Shown here piece after piece: positions 46,109 through 56,602 of a stretch of DNA of 64,000 nucleotides. The position numbers were made by a program, and so were the translations under genes. Each line of letters begins with the position of its first letter. Position 1 is the stretch's first letter. The DNA is taken from assembly GCA_022225965.2 (NCBI GenBank), contig JAKJXP020000079.1, positions 62,001-126,000 on the forward strand, written 5' to 3'. Below the pieces are notes generated by a model. The model saw nothing but the letters and a program-made list of their open reading frames with translations. It was not told the origin of the DNA and searched no databases. This DNA comes from Diatrype stigma. Its lineage: Eukaryota; Ascomycota; Sordariomycetes; Xylariales; Diatrypaceae.

Positions 46109-46440
46109 ATCAGCCCGGCCCGGGTGCACCTCTGCCATATCTATTACCGGGCACGGGAAAAGGTGGACGTAGACATAGACATAGACACAGAGCTTTTACA
46201 TGTCGAGTATCGGCATGATCTGAGCGGAGGAATGTTGAGCAAGATGATTTTGTATAGTACAGCGGTATATCCTTGTAAAGCCAACCAGCCTCCCCGTTCC
46301 GTTATTTTTTCTTGTTCCAAAACGCCGCGTTCATGCAATTCGTATGCCCCGTTGTTCTTCCACGGATTCCGTTCCACCAGCCAACTACCTCAACATAGGG
46401 CAAGTCAGGGAGCCAGTCGAGGATTTGTTTCGCCCACCTC
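46109..46440. other. Intergenic between convergent TACO1-like and PET100
   Basis: 332 bp of shared 3' flanks. No gene. Confidence 0.6.
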
Positions 46441-46883
46441 TCAATGCGCATTCCCCTCGTTGCTCTCGCCCGACGGCGGCGGCGGCGGCGGCTGTTGTCT
46501 AGCCTCCTGCTCCAGCCTCTGCTCCCTCAGGAGCAGCCGCCGGGCGCGCAGCCTCTGGAGCTCGGCTTGGATCTCCTCCCGCTCGAAGGGCACCTTGTTC
46601 GCCTGCTCGGGCTTGGGCCAGAAGTCGGGCACGGCGAAGCGCTCGTCGAGGTTGGTGCCGAAGTAGTACATGATGCCGATCGGGAACATGACGTACATGC
46701 CGAACTATCGCATCGCATCACTTGTTAGTCTGGTCGTCAAGACCTGGGGGTCGGGGTAGGGCTGTCGAGGTATGGCATGACTATATGGAGAAATGTCCGA
46801 CGTTGTAGGTGGGGGTGGGGTGTTGCGCGAGAGAAAGGGACAGCATCTCTCACCTTGAAGACTTCAAGATTAAGACCACCCAT
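46441..46883 (-). CDS. PET100: Cytochrome c oxidase assembly protein Pet100
   Basis: Two exons on the minus strand, 46883-46854 (10 codons) and 46704-46441, with a 149-bp intron (GTGAGA...GATAG), give 97 aa. The first exon encodes MGGLNLEVFK, continuing as FGMYVMFPIGIMYYFGTN. This reproduces the conserved Pet100 start (NLEVFKFG-Y) and its membrane segment. LDERFAVPDFWP follows, the other family signature. The remainder is a charged helix (about residues 50-80, Glu/Arg/Leu-rich) and a Pro-rich tail PPPPPPSGES. Pet100 sits in the inner mitochondrial membrane and is needed at a late step of complex IV assembly. The tiny first exon makes the start easy to misannotate at an internal Met. Confidence 0.92.
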
Positions 46884-47835
46884 CTTGGCACTTAGATGCG
46901 ATCAATTGAATGTCACCTGCAGGATCAGGGGCTTGTTGCGACACAACGATGGCGACGCAGTTGATGTAGTTCGTGGTTTCGATGGGTATTCGGACGGCAG
47001 TGGCGGAGCGGGTGGTGAGCTCATAGGCATTTGCAGGTGCTGCCGCCGACTTTCTTCGATGGGATGGACCGAATAAATTGATAGCGTATGATTGGCTAAC
47101 AATACCTATGAATATGGCGGTCCGATAAAAAAGGATTCAGGGGTGCTGCTCTTAGCTCTTCGCTCGGCGATTTGTTCCCCACCACCCCTTACCCCCTTCT
47201 TCGAAGTTCCGGGCTGTGCTTCAGTGCCGCTATGTATAGAAGCGCAGCGGCTGAGATTAGACCCCATCTTTTGCTGCGGCTTCTTATTGTAGGTACATTA
47301 TCCAAATGAATCTAACTACCTAGGTAGTCTATTCAGGTGAACGAATCAACTCGCTTCGGTAAGGGCTCCCGTGTTACACTACTAGAGTATACTAGAGTAA
47401 GCTGCCAGCCTGCGTACTTCGTGTGTAAACTAATAAACTGATGACCTTCATCTCCGGAGTTGAAAGTTGCCATTGGTATACCATCATTCTGCATAGGAAC
47501 GCTATATCACCGATTGACATCGTAGATGTTCTGAACTTCATACAATCTTAGGTCCTTGTTTGTTCATCTCAATTCTTCGTATAATGGCCACTATGGCTAC
47601 AAGGGTACTTTCTCGCCCTTTGGAATCGAGACTTTGTCAAGTTACACCGCTCATGTCTTGATATGAAAAAGTATTCCTTATTCTCACTTGTATTACCAAT
47701 ACAAGCTAGTTGCCGAGATTTCAAGAGCGCGTTTCAACGTTCATTAACGCTGCCTTATTTCTCAGAGGCTTTTATTCCTTGCCGAGGAGAAACCCCTATT
47801 ACCAATTTATCACTCCAAAACCAATTGTCATCAGC
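46884..47835. other. Intergenic upstream of HET-domain gene and PET100
   Basis: Divergent promoter region of about 950 bp. An in-frame TTG-initiated extension upstream of 47836 (from 47710) is likely untranslated. No other gene. Confidence 0.5.
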
Positions 47836-49881
47836 ATGAGGCTCATAGACACCACAACACGAGAGCTCTCCGAATTTCACGGAGACGCCATACCTCCATA
47901 TGCCATATTGAGCCATCTTTGGGTTGAAGGACAAGAGATCAGCTTCCGGGAGTTCGCCGACCTGAGCCCTTCAGCCACCACAAGATCAGGCTTCCACAAA
48001 ATCCAGAACGCGTGTGAGATAGCGCTGAAAGATGGCATCGACTGGATATGGATCGACACGAACTGCATCGACAAAGCCAGTTCCGCCGAGTTGACCGAGG
48101 CCATCAACTCGATGTACAACTGGTACAGGGGCGCCGAAGTTTGCTATGCTTACTTGGGCGACGTCCCGGAACTGGATATGGAACAGGAAGACCCATTGCG
48201 CTCCTTCCGCCAGAGTCGCTGGTTTCACCGAGGATGGACACTGCAGGAGCTGATAGGCCCCCGCCAGATGGTCTTCTACTCGCAGACGTGGACCCGGATT
48301 GGCGACCGCTCGCAATCTCTTGCTGGGGTCATCTCCTCGGTAACCGGGATAGAAGTCTCTCTGCTTCAGGGGCTTACAGATCTTCACGAGGTCAGCATCG
48401 CTAAGAAGATGTCATGGGCCGCAACCCGGCACACTAGTCGTATCGAAGACGTAGCATACTGTCTGCTTGGAATATTCGATGTCAACATACCCTTACTTTA
48501 TGGCGAAGGTCCGAAGGCCTTCATCCGCCTGCAAGAGGAGATCATCAGAACATCAAATGACCACACCATCTTCTGCTGGACTCGGAATGCGGGTGTTCCT
48601 TCGGAATGGACGAGTATGCTTGCTCCTTCTCCAGAGGCGTTCAGCCAGTCCAGCGAGTATTTCCCCATAGACGCGTGGGAAGCCCCAATGCCGTATTCGA
48701 TGACCAACCTGGGGCTCTCGATCCATCTACCCGTCGTGTATACCTTGACCCAGATATTTGTCGTTCTCGACGTGGGACATTTCCAACACGATCACGATAT
48801 GCGAGCCTCTATTGCTATGCAGCGGACGAACCCAAGGAGGTGTGGCTCGAATACACTAGACCGAAGCCGATATTTAGAAAGCCCGATAATGCTGTCGAAG
48901 GAGGCAACGGATACCAGAGAAAGATACAACTTGTTCATTCGGACCAGATGCGTTCCTTCACATAATAGTCAATATAGTATGTATATATCCCAGGCTGATG
49001 CTTGCCCCTTTCCCCTGCAGCTTTATGACCATGCTCAGGTCTTCCCCATATTCGGAAGTCTTAGAACATTCAAAAAGATTCACCCGTTCACACAGAACGA
49101 ACCTATACTTACTCTAGTTGCTGCAGTGCCCGCATCACCAATGTTCAAGCATGCGATTCTCTTATCCGTGGATCCTAGCGCTACCAAACTACTCTCTACA
49201 AGCAGGCGTGATACTCCACTTGGATCTGTAGGATATGATATCGAAACACATCCCCCCGATATATTCGACTCCAACACGTCCATGTTGAAGCTCCCCGCTT
49301 TTGAGGGCGGCGCCGCCATCTTTACGTCGGGTCTGATGCGGATCTCCTTTAAATCACCGCAAGAGGAAGACTTCTTCCTGTTCTTTGCTGCCATATTGAC
49401 CTTCAGTGGCAGGGAGGTATGGCACTGCAGCGTCCACTTCGTAGAGGAATTCAATTACGTCCAGCTTGCCCTCGAGGACAGCGTCGGCGACGACGATCTG
49501 CCCCCGGAGATAGCGCTTATTCACCAATGCTTGCGCAGCGAGGCGTGGGAAATCCGGAACTTGCAGTCAACAGCCCATACACCAGACGAGTCCCTCTTCG
49601 TATCGATAGGGGGCCGGTTGCCTAGCCAGCCTGGCCTCGACATCCGGACGGCAGTCGTCTCTGCCAAGAGTGATCCTCCTCACCCGGTCCCTCCGCCGCA
49701 AGGTATTGGAAGTACGCACAGTACTTCTGCAGAGGAAGATACTGACTACTTCAAGGACAGTGAAGAGGATGAAGACGAAGACTGGGGCTCCGAGGTGAAC
49801 GATGAAGAAGACGAAGAAGACGAAATGGCGTCCTCTGAACTTACGAAGGCATCCACTGCCTCCTTGGGGTCTAAAGTGTAA
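47836..49881 (+). CDS. HET-domain (heterokaryon incompatibility) protein
   Basis: Single-exon ORF of 681 aa from MRLIDTTTREL. The HET domain spans about residues 20-145: PPYAILSHLWVEG (20-32), WIWIDTNCIDKASSAELTEA (70-89), NWYRGAEVCYAYLGDV (95-110) and WFHRGWTLQELIGP (129-142). Downstream, SIAKKMSWAATRHTSRIEDVAYCLLGIFDVNIPLLYGEG is the block normally following HET in this subfamily (often labelled DUF8212); it is quoted here across two halves: SIAKKMSWAATRHTSR and IEDVAYCLLGIFDVN. HET proteins trigger vegetative-incompatibility cell death in filamentous fungi, often together with NLR partners. No NACHT or WD40 region is attached. The C-terminus (about 630-665) is strongly acidic. The conserved Cys in the IDTCCIDK motif is Asn here (IDTNCIDK). 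Its function is inferred. Confidence 0.9.
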   Translation: MRLIDTTTRELSEFHGDAIPPYAILSHLWVEGQEISFREFADLSPSATTRSGFHKIQNACEIALKDGIDWIWIDTNCIDKASSAELTEAINSMYNWYRGAEVCYAYLGDVPELDMEQEDPLRSFRQSRWFHRGWTLQELIGPRQMVFYSQTWTRIGDRSQSLAGVISSVTGIEVSLLQGLTDLHEVSIAKKMSWAATRHTSRIEDVAYCLLGIFDVNIPLLYGEGPKAFIRLQEEIIRTSNDHTIFCWTRNAGVPSEWTSMLAPSPEAFSQSSEYFPIDAWEAPMPYSMTNLGLSIHLPVVYTLTQIFVVLDVGHFQHDHDMRASIAMQRTNPRRCGSNTLDRSRYLESPIMLSKEATDTRERYNLFIRTRCVPSHNSQYSMYISQADACPFPLQLYDHAQVFPIFGSLRTFKKIHPFTQNEPILTLVAAVPASPMFKHAILLSVDPSATKLLSTSRRDTPLGSVGYDIETHPPDIFDSNTSMLKLPAFEGGAAIFTSGLMRISFKSPQEEDFFLFFAAILTFSGREVWHCSVHFVEEFNYVQLALEDSVGDDDLPPEIALIHQCLRSEAWEIRNLQSTAHTPDESLFVSIGGRLPSQPGLDIRTAVVSAKSDPPHPVPPPQGIGSTHSTSAEEDTDYFKDSEEDEDEDWGSEVNDEEDEEDEMASSELTKASTASLGSKV

Positions 49882-50309
49882 GCACCCCTAGCAGAATAGA
49901 ATCACACTCCAACCTATCACCAAGACGTAATGGCGAGGGGGTACTACCTCCGCCATCCAGATATTTCATCATTAGCTTGCTTAGAGTCTATGCAAAGCTG
50001 AGCTCAAGATATATACGGTCGTATGAAATAGATATTATACCCCCTTTAGTTGACATGAAATATCAACTTCCTGAACTTCGATTGTGGTCATCATTCTTTG
50101 CCGTCCAACCATCTATAGTTATTGTCTCATTCGAGGTATGCATATATTCCTACCTACAGCTTGAACAACACTGTGCTAAGTCCCAGAGCTGTTGCTTACC
50201 AATCAGAGGCCAGCCACATGAGTAGATTTTAACACCGACTTAGTTAAACCATAGGCCCGCCGTGTACAAACCACATTCGCCATTGCGGGAGGAACCCGAG
50301 CTAGTCTAC
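49882..50309. other. Intergenic, HET to GNAT (convergent)
   Basis: 428 bp of shared 3' flanks. No gene. Confidence 0.55.
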
Positions 50310-50864
50310 TTAGTCACTCAGTCTCTTCGACATCCGCAGATACGGCACATCCCCCTTGAAGAACACCTCTCCCGCGGCGTCCATGCCGAACCTCCGGTAG
50401 AACGGGAGCGCGCTCTGGCGCGCATCGCACCAGATGGTCTTCGCGCCCGCGCGCGCCGCCGCCTCGATCGTGTGCGCCAGGAGCGCCGATCCGATGCCCT
50501 TGCCCTGTGAGGAGGCGGCGGTGGCGAACTTGCGGAAGCGAGCCTGCTTCTCGCCGTCCCCGCCCTCGGCGATGAAGAGTGATATGATGCTCACGGGCTC
50601 GCTGCTGCTGGATTCGTCCCGATCCTTGTCGTTGGCCCTGGCCTCCCCGATGGTCTTCTCGCCTCCTCCATGTTTTCCCCCGGACCCGGTGGTATCGGCA
50701 GCAGTGGCGGATATAAAGGCTCCGAAGTGTTGGCCGTCGGCATCGTCGGGCAGCTGGACGTAGCTCAGGGGCTTGTGGGGCCAGAGCACGGCGTGGCGCA
50801 AGGTGTAGGTCTCGGACGCCGGGATGGACCGGATCGTTAAGATCTGGCTGCTTGGGTTTGTCAT
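50310..50864 (-). CDS. GNAT-family N-acetyltransferase
   Basis: Single-exon ORF of 184 aa. The acetyl-CoA binding motif A reads Q120-G-K-G-I-G125 followed by SALLAHTIEAAARAGAKTIW. The motif B region is ARQSALPFYRRFGM, which is the usual GNAT C-terminal signature. The N-terminus (LRHAVLWPHKPLSYVQLPDD) resembles small fungal/bacterial GNATs of unknown substrate. Residues about 55-90 are a low-complexity Gly/Asp/Ser insert (GSGGKHGGGEK, RDESSSSE) breaking the fold between strands. The substrate is unknown; a small amine is likely. GC-rich codon use resembles other housekeeping genes here. Confidence 0.85.
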   Translation of the reverse strand: MTNPSSQILTIRSIPASETYTLRHAVLWPHKPLSYVQLPDDADGQHFGAFISATAADTTGSGGKHGGGEKTIGEARANDKDRDESSSSEPVSIISLFIAEGGDGEKQARFRKFATAASSQGKGIGSALLAHTIEAAARAGAKTIWCDARQSALPFYRRFGMDAAGEVFFKGDVPYLRMSKRLSD

Positions 50865-51088
50865 GTGGTTCGTATCTCTTATGTTGTATAACTAGGACTG
50901 GATCTTAAATCGGTAGGTAGGTTAGGTAGCATCTCGATGCTTCGTTACGTCTTAGTCATGCATGATGGCAAGCCATAAAAGGAGCGATATCGGAACAGCT
51001 ATAGTCGGCCCATAATCTAGAAACAGGCCCCTTGATTGTCAAGGATACGCAACTGCTTTGGTACTTATCTATTCTATTATATTCTCAG

Positions 51089-51433
51089 GTCCCACGATTT
51101 CCCATATGTTTTGACCTCAGAGCTCGCGGAGGGTAATCCAGTATCGGCAGAAGTAAGAAGAGCTGGTCGTGGGCCTTGCTCCTATGTTGCGATCGGGATG
51201 AATGGGCAGATCTACGAGTCAGATCCGTCAAAACCAGTATGTTAAGCATTCCCGTGCTGTGCATGAACCCATCTAGACATATGCATTATTTTGATACTTA
51301 GATCGGCGTGCCACCTTGCGGTTCAATCAACGATGTCACAGCTAGCTACATTTCAGAGATAGTGGCTCTATTAAGAAGCGCGGTACGTCATCAGGGGATT
51401 GTACTCATGTTCTTCTCCTTGAATTACTCATGA
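51089..51433 (+). pseudogene. Possible spliced fragment of an unknown gene
   Basis: An open segment 51089-51236 encodes a stretch including VSAEVRRAGRGPCSYVAIGM and NGQIYESDPSKP. It is followed by a good intron (GTATGT at 51237, ACTTAG at 51301; 65 bp), and the frame continues to a stop at 51431-51433 through IGVPPCGSINDVTASYISEI. The join is in phase and reads protein-like. No start exon with an ATG could be assembled upstream; the apparent upstream intron would be only 28 bp. I do not recognise the family. It could be a decayed gene, the end of a gene whose first exon I missed, or chance. Confidence 0.25.
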
Positions 51434-54266
51434 AGTAAAGGAGGTTCATATGGAACTGTAAGTCGACGACCAGTTTGCGCACTTGCGGCTCTGTATCGTC
51501 TTGTCTACGTATGATAATGGGTATACGTTCTATCCGCTGTCCACTCCTTAGTACTGGGCATACAAGGTGAGAGTTGTGGTGATGACGGGTGGTCTAGCCC
51601 GACCCAGGAGTGATTGCATGGTGTCCTTCTTTCCTTCCGAATAGCCCAGATCAGCTAAGCCACCGTCCCCTCCCTTGAACCTATGATAAATGGGTATGCT
51701 ATCCGACTAGGAGATTCATCACGATATACAGATCATGTAAGAAGAATGCCACCCCATTCTGTCGGTTACAACAATCTGTTCCACAGCCGATTCGCTTGCA
51801 GGGAGTTATCAAGAAGAACGTGACTAACCTCGCGACAGCAAGGCATCATAGAGGGCCGTGTCCTATGGGTACACACACAGGTTGCTATGCTTTGCCTTCC
51901 CTACGTGTAACACCATGCTCAACAGTTAATTAGTCATCTTAAAAATCGCCGGGTAAGATCAGGGTTGTCAAACCATGTGCGACGTTTCGCATCGTAAGAT
52001 GGCACCAAGTCAGTATGGCGGCTCACTGTGGCCCTCTCTTCGCAATCTGGTCGGGACAGGCCAACCTTCGCTACCCTGGCTCGACTCTAAAGACTAGACA
52101 ACGTCTCAGATGGTGGGCTGATAGGTAGGAACCGGCCCCTTGCAAGATAGAGTGCATAGGAGGGAGGTCAAGTGACCTTTCCTGTTTGTATCAGAACTCA
52201 TCTGTATTTCAAGGGGATAGGAGGCATATAAGCAGGCTAGAGGGGTCAGGAACAAGGTCCTTCCTTTGTTGGCCCAGACACGCCACGAGAGGCCGTTGGT
52301 AGACTAGCATCGGAGTAACCATTCTTCTTTGCCCAGTCTAGCGTGCGTCGCAGACATAGTCTGTTCACACACACCGAGGGTTCCCACCATGGGACGGCCT
52401 CGCGGGTGAGGCTCTGACGCTAGAGCCGGGCGAGGAAGAGGTGCGCGGTTCGAACTCGGCGCTTAACCACTATCTAGTCGCTCGGCACCCATGTCTAGCT
52501 AGACGGGTAGGCATCTTAGCTCGCTTGGTAATACGGCTTGTAAAGCACTTCCTCACTTACCACTTAGACGCGCGTGCAAAAGACACAGACGAACGCCCTT
52601 GTTGATGACATAATTACTTACCGCCGAATACTGAAGCAGTGCCGCAGGCCAATGAGCATTCAGGTCGTGCTCGATTAGGAAGTGACTCGACCGTATTTGG
52701 ACTACTTTCGTGGAACTGTTGGCCTTAATAGATCTGGCTATCAATAAGGATTCGCTTGTGGGTTGGTGGGTGGTCGCCAGAGATGGAGGCTGAGGCTATG
52801 AGTGAGCTCGAAAGGGATATTAGTCGTTGGAACTATGAAGAAAAGAGTTGCTTGAGAAGGGGGTGCCGGACTGAACTATGGCGCCTCCTTTTAGGAAGAC
52901 TCCCGCCTGCTTCTATGTCTACCTACCCGCCTGCCCACCTGCCTACCACCGTCTGTTTCAAACTCTCAACTGGGATCTCGCCTAAATACCACCGGCTATC
53001 TCCGCGGCTTGTCTAGCGACCTCAAAGACATCGTCGAATTCGTAACATCTCTCATCTTTCGCAGCTAGCTTTCCCCGAAAGTGAGTCATGTCTGGTCATA
53101 CATAAATTGACAGATCCCACTTTCGGAGAACGGATTCCTGATATTCGGTTCACTACTCACTCGTGTTCGCATCCCCTTCTAGAGTGATAACTAGTTAGTT
53201 CAGGATTGCCACTCATTTATTCTCCTTGTAAAAGTATCGAACTGACTACTAGGACTCATAACGATACATGAATAGATGTGCCTGTGTGAGTGTGTGGGTA
53301 TGTGTTTGGACCGATACATCGACCCATAACTCCCGGTAGAGGAAGACCCTCTGATGTCGGCTTTAAAGTGACCCATGAGAGTTGTCGATGGGAGCAAGGT
53401 AGTTGGGCCTCACCTGGTCCAAAGTGGCGGGCCTTTTTCACATCGCGCGGCTTCTAAATAGCAAGCGCTTCGAGCAAGCGGATCACTATTAGTTGGACAC
53501 TCTTCAACCACGGCTCATAGAACCCCTCAGTTTGATTTGTTACCGGTTAGAGTGATGGGCCTTGGGTTTCAGTCCTCGATTGATACTTGCCCCTTGCCTC
53601 CCTCCCATCGTATTTGTGTCCTGCCCAGGAGTGGTACCTAACAACCGGCGGCTAAGGAGAAGGGGCACAGATGGTCTCGCCTTACTATAAAGCTCCACAT
53701 GGTTAGGTAGATCAACGGAGTGCATTGGATACCATGTCATCTTGTTTCTGACAGAGCCAGTGATGTACATAGCAGGCAGGGGCCAATAGGGGATCGAGGG
53801 AGAGGAGGATTGCCACCACTGGATGGTTTATATGGCCAACCTCTAAACGCTCATATCATGGTTGAACATATGGTGGGCAGTCTGCGACCTTTGTCACCTC
53901 TGAGACTGTGGATATGGTCTTGTGTTTCAGTACTGGCGGTGTGTGTAGCTGTCTTGCGTCTGTTATCATGTCCTAGTGATCACAGTCTGATAGCAGACTA
54001 CCCTTAGCTTACAGCTGGGCATGGTCAATGTAGGGTATAAGAGGTGAGAAGGGTATGGTGACATGGAAAACAATAGACTGATAAGTATGTCAAGAGAGAC
54101 TACCACTGCTTATATGTCCGTGTGCAAAACTCTCGGTAGTATCTAGCAGAAGAAACAGACAACGAGACTTTAGTCCCATCAAGCAACTTGTCGATCACAT
54201 AATTCCACATCCACCGATCCACCAGAGTTCCCTCGTCCTCACTGGCATCGTGGACAAAGACGAGAC
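51434..54266. other. Gene-poor interval upstream of the amidoligase
   Basis: 2.8 kb with no supportable gene. It includes a hairpin plus B-box-like segment at 52410-52457 and a CCTACC/CCTGCC tract at about 52919-52948. Confidence 0.4.
52410..52457 (+). other. Hairpin with tRNA B-box-like sequence
   Basis: GGCTCT-GACGCT-AGAGCC (52410-52427) is a perfect 6-bp stem. GGTTCGAACTC (52447-52457) matches the RNA polymerase III B-box consensus. The flanking arms do not fold into a tRNA T-stem or acceptor stem, so this is not called a tRNA. A SINE relic is possible. Confidence 0.2.
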
Positions 54267-56018
54267 ATGACGACAGCAAGCCAACTGGCATTCCACTTCG
54301 GCGTGGAGCTCGAGTTCCTCCTAGGCAGCCGATCGAAGAAGCACAAGACCTGGGCGTCGTTGGCGGCGGAGCTGAGCACGCGTCTGGCCAAGGCCGGGAT
54401 CCCTAACCACGTCAACGCAGGGAATGAGAAGACAGCCGAGAATTACCGCGAGTGGTCTTTGGTCCGGGAGGTCACTGTCCCTGGGGATATCGGAAAGAAC
54501 CTCTGTAAGTTGATGTGGCTCAAAATAAAAATCTCATGTTTCCCCTATCTTCTTCCCTTCTGTACACCTCGAGTCTCTACCGCAGCATTACAGTAACCAC
54601 ACGTGGTCCTACAAACTCTGGAACTCTTGCTCCCACTCTGAGAACCAAACCCAGTTACTTCTACACAAGTCAACCGAACTGAACTGACAAATGCAAATGG
54701 AAAAGGGGGTCTAGAGCTCGTCTCACCGATCCTCGCGCCGTCCCCTGTGGAATGCTGGGTGAGTGAACTGCAGAAGATCTTCTCGGTACGTCTACACCCC
54801 AGCATCATTATCAACGAAAGCTTCTGGGATATTCCTACTCTGGAAAAGGGAGAGGAGAGGAGACAAAGGGGAGAATGAATTAGCCAACTCACTAACTGTA
54901 CACCTACGTACCCCAACATCCAAGAAATAGGTGCTAGACCGTCACTTCATCGTCGCGCCGTCCGCGCACGCCGGAACGCACGTGCACGTGTCGACGACGC
55001 CCGCTGCCCTCGGTCTGGCGCAGCAGACCGGACTGGTGCTCGCGGCCGTCGCCAAGGCCGCGCTGTACTTCGAGCCGGCACTGGATGCGCTGCTTCCTGC
55101 CTCGAGGAGTGGAGGCGGCGGCGGCGGTAGCAGGACTGGCACCAGCAGCAGCAGCAGTACCAGCAGCAGCAGCAGCAGCAGTGGTGGTGGGAGTGACCGT
55201 GGCGGCGGTGGCCCGTACTGGTGCCAGAGCAACCGCGCGAGCATGGCGATGAAGGGCCTGCCGGGGCTCGCGGAGTGCTTTGCGCTGCTGGATCGGTGCT
55301 GTGTCGCTGGTGGCGGCGAGGAGGACCGCTACTACGGGTACGGAGATGGAAGTCGCGGGGTCGAGCAGGTCGTCCGCGCCATGTGCCTCTTCCCGGCCTC
55401 GAGCGCGTACGGGCGTGCGCACGGCTACAAGGCCGATTTCATCCACGGGGTGTACAAGTGGGACTTCTCGGGCCTGCTGCCGGATACCGGGACGGGAACG
55501 CTGGAGTATCGGCAGGTGAGTTGCATCTCTTTGGATATTTCCTTTTCCCATTTTCTTTTTTTAATTCGGGTTTTGGGGTTAGGGTTGAGGTTCAAGCCAC
55601 CCCCCTATTTCCGTAGCCCCACTTTATCACCCAGTTGAGAACCAGGACTTCCCCTTGAAAATAACTTCAAAAGACACAAGAGATTGGAGGGCTGACACAA
55701 AAGCGTAACTCAACGAACCAGTGCCCCGGCTCACGCACCGCCGATGAGGCCTGCGCTTGGATCGAGGTAGCGCTGTGCTTCGTAGCAGGCGCAGTGGACA
55801 CGGGTCATGCGCTGGACCCAGAGGTAGGAGACCGAGGTGGGACGAACACCAACAGCATGATGGAGGGTCTGTGGTGGGTGCTGTGCGCGGGCGCGCAAAG
55901 CCTGGGGATCGGGGAGCTGCGGGGCATCATCGGGACTATGGATTTCACCGGGGCGGGTGCTAGGACCCAGGCTGGGGGGAAGACGTCGACAAAGGTCAAG
56001 AGTTCCGGGAGGAAGTAG
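54267..56018 (+). CDS. Putative fungal amidoligase (ATP-grasp-like COOH-NH2 ligase)
   Basis: Four exons, 54267-54504, 54706-54785, 54931-55515 and 55722-56018 (introns 201, 145 and 206 bp), give 399 aa. Family motifs appear in order: FGVELEFLL (11-19), GLELVSPIL (81-89, restored by splice 1), GTHVHVS (121-127, exon 3), then W-C-Q-S-N-R-A and the C-terminal RQ/CPGSRTADEA join (splice 3). These match the putative amidoligase enzyme family, predicted to form amide bonds, as in peptide-tag or cell-wall-like ligases. No fungal substrate is established. A Ser/Gly low-complexity insert (about residues 166-200) replaces a loop present in relatives. The first acceptor (AAAAG) is purine-rich and weak, but the restored motif supports it. 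Convergent with RRB1. Confidence 0.82.
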
Positions 56019-56602
56019 AAGGTCGGTTTTGGGAGGTTGTGAACCGAGTGGATAAATCAGGGACGGAATAGCTGAAGGATCATCTTCCCCCGCACTTTCA
56101 TACCTCTCTTAGGTACACTACATATAGATGGATATATTCATTTGATTGTGTAAGTTTCATTATATGCCATTGCTTTTCTGTGATTCATGCCGGTGAGGGT
56201 TGGTCTGTAGGTTAGGGTAACAAAAATTGGAAGAGATTGATTGTAGTTGGGTACCTACGATTTGATAATACCCAGGCAAGATCAAGATCGTATGCGGGGA
56301 ACAATCATGCTGAAGTTACTTGATCTCGGCTCGTCTTTGAGAGTTCGAGAACAGCAACATAACCCCCTATTAATTTTGTCGACCTCAGGTCTTTTGGATA
56401 TGATTGCCCTTGAGATTATTAGGGTCTAGAGCAAAAAAGTGAAATGCCTTCCCTTGAGGGTTTAACCTCGCAGCACTTCACGAGCAGATACCCAAACATT
56501 CTAACAGTCCCACCAATTACATGCACACCACAATTGAAGCATATGAGCATACGTCTAAATTTGATTTTATTTATTTGTTCATTTATACACCACGCCCTCG
56601 CC
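56019..56602. other. Intergenic between convergent amidoligase and RRB1
   Basis: 584 bp of shared 3' flanks. Short frames only. Confidence 0.55.

Noticed and set aside
55570..55590. GGGGTTAGGGTTGAGG inside the third amidoligase intron, telomere-like
   Set aside because: A single TTAGGG-like match is insufficient.
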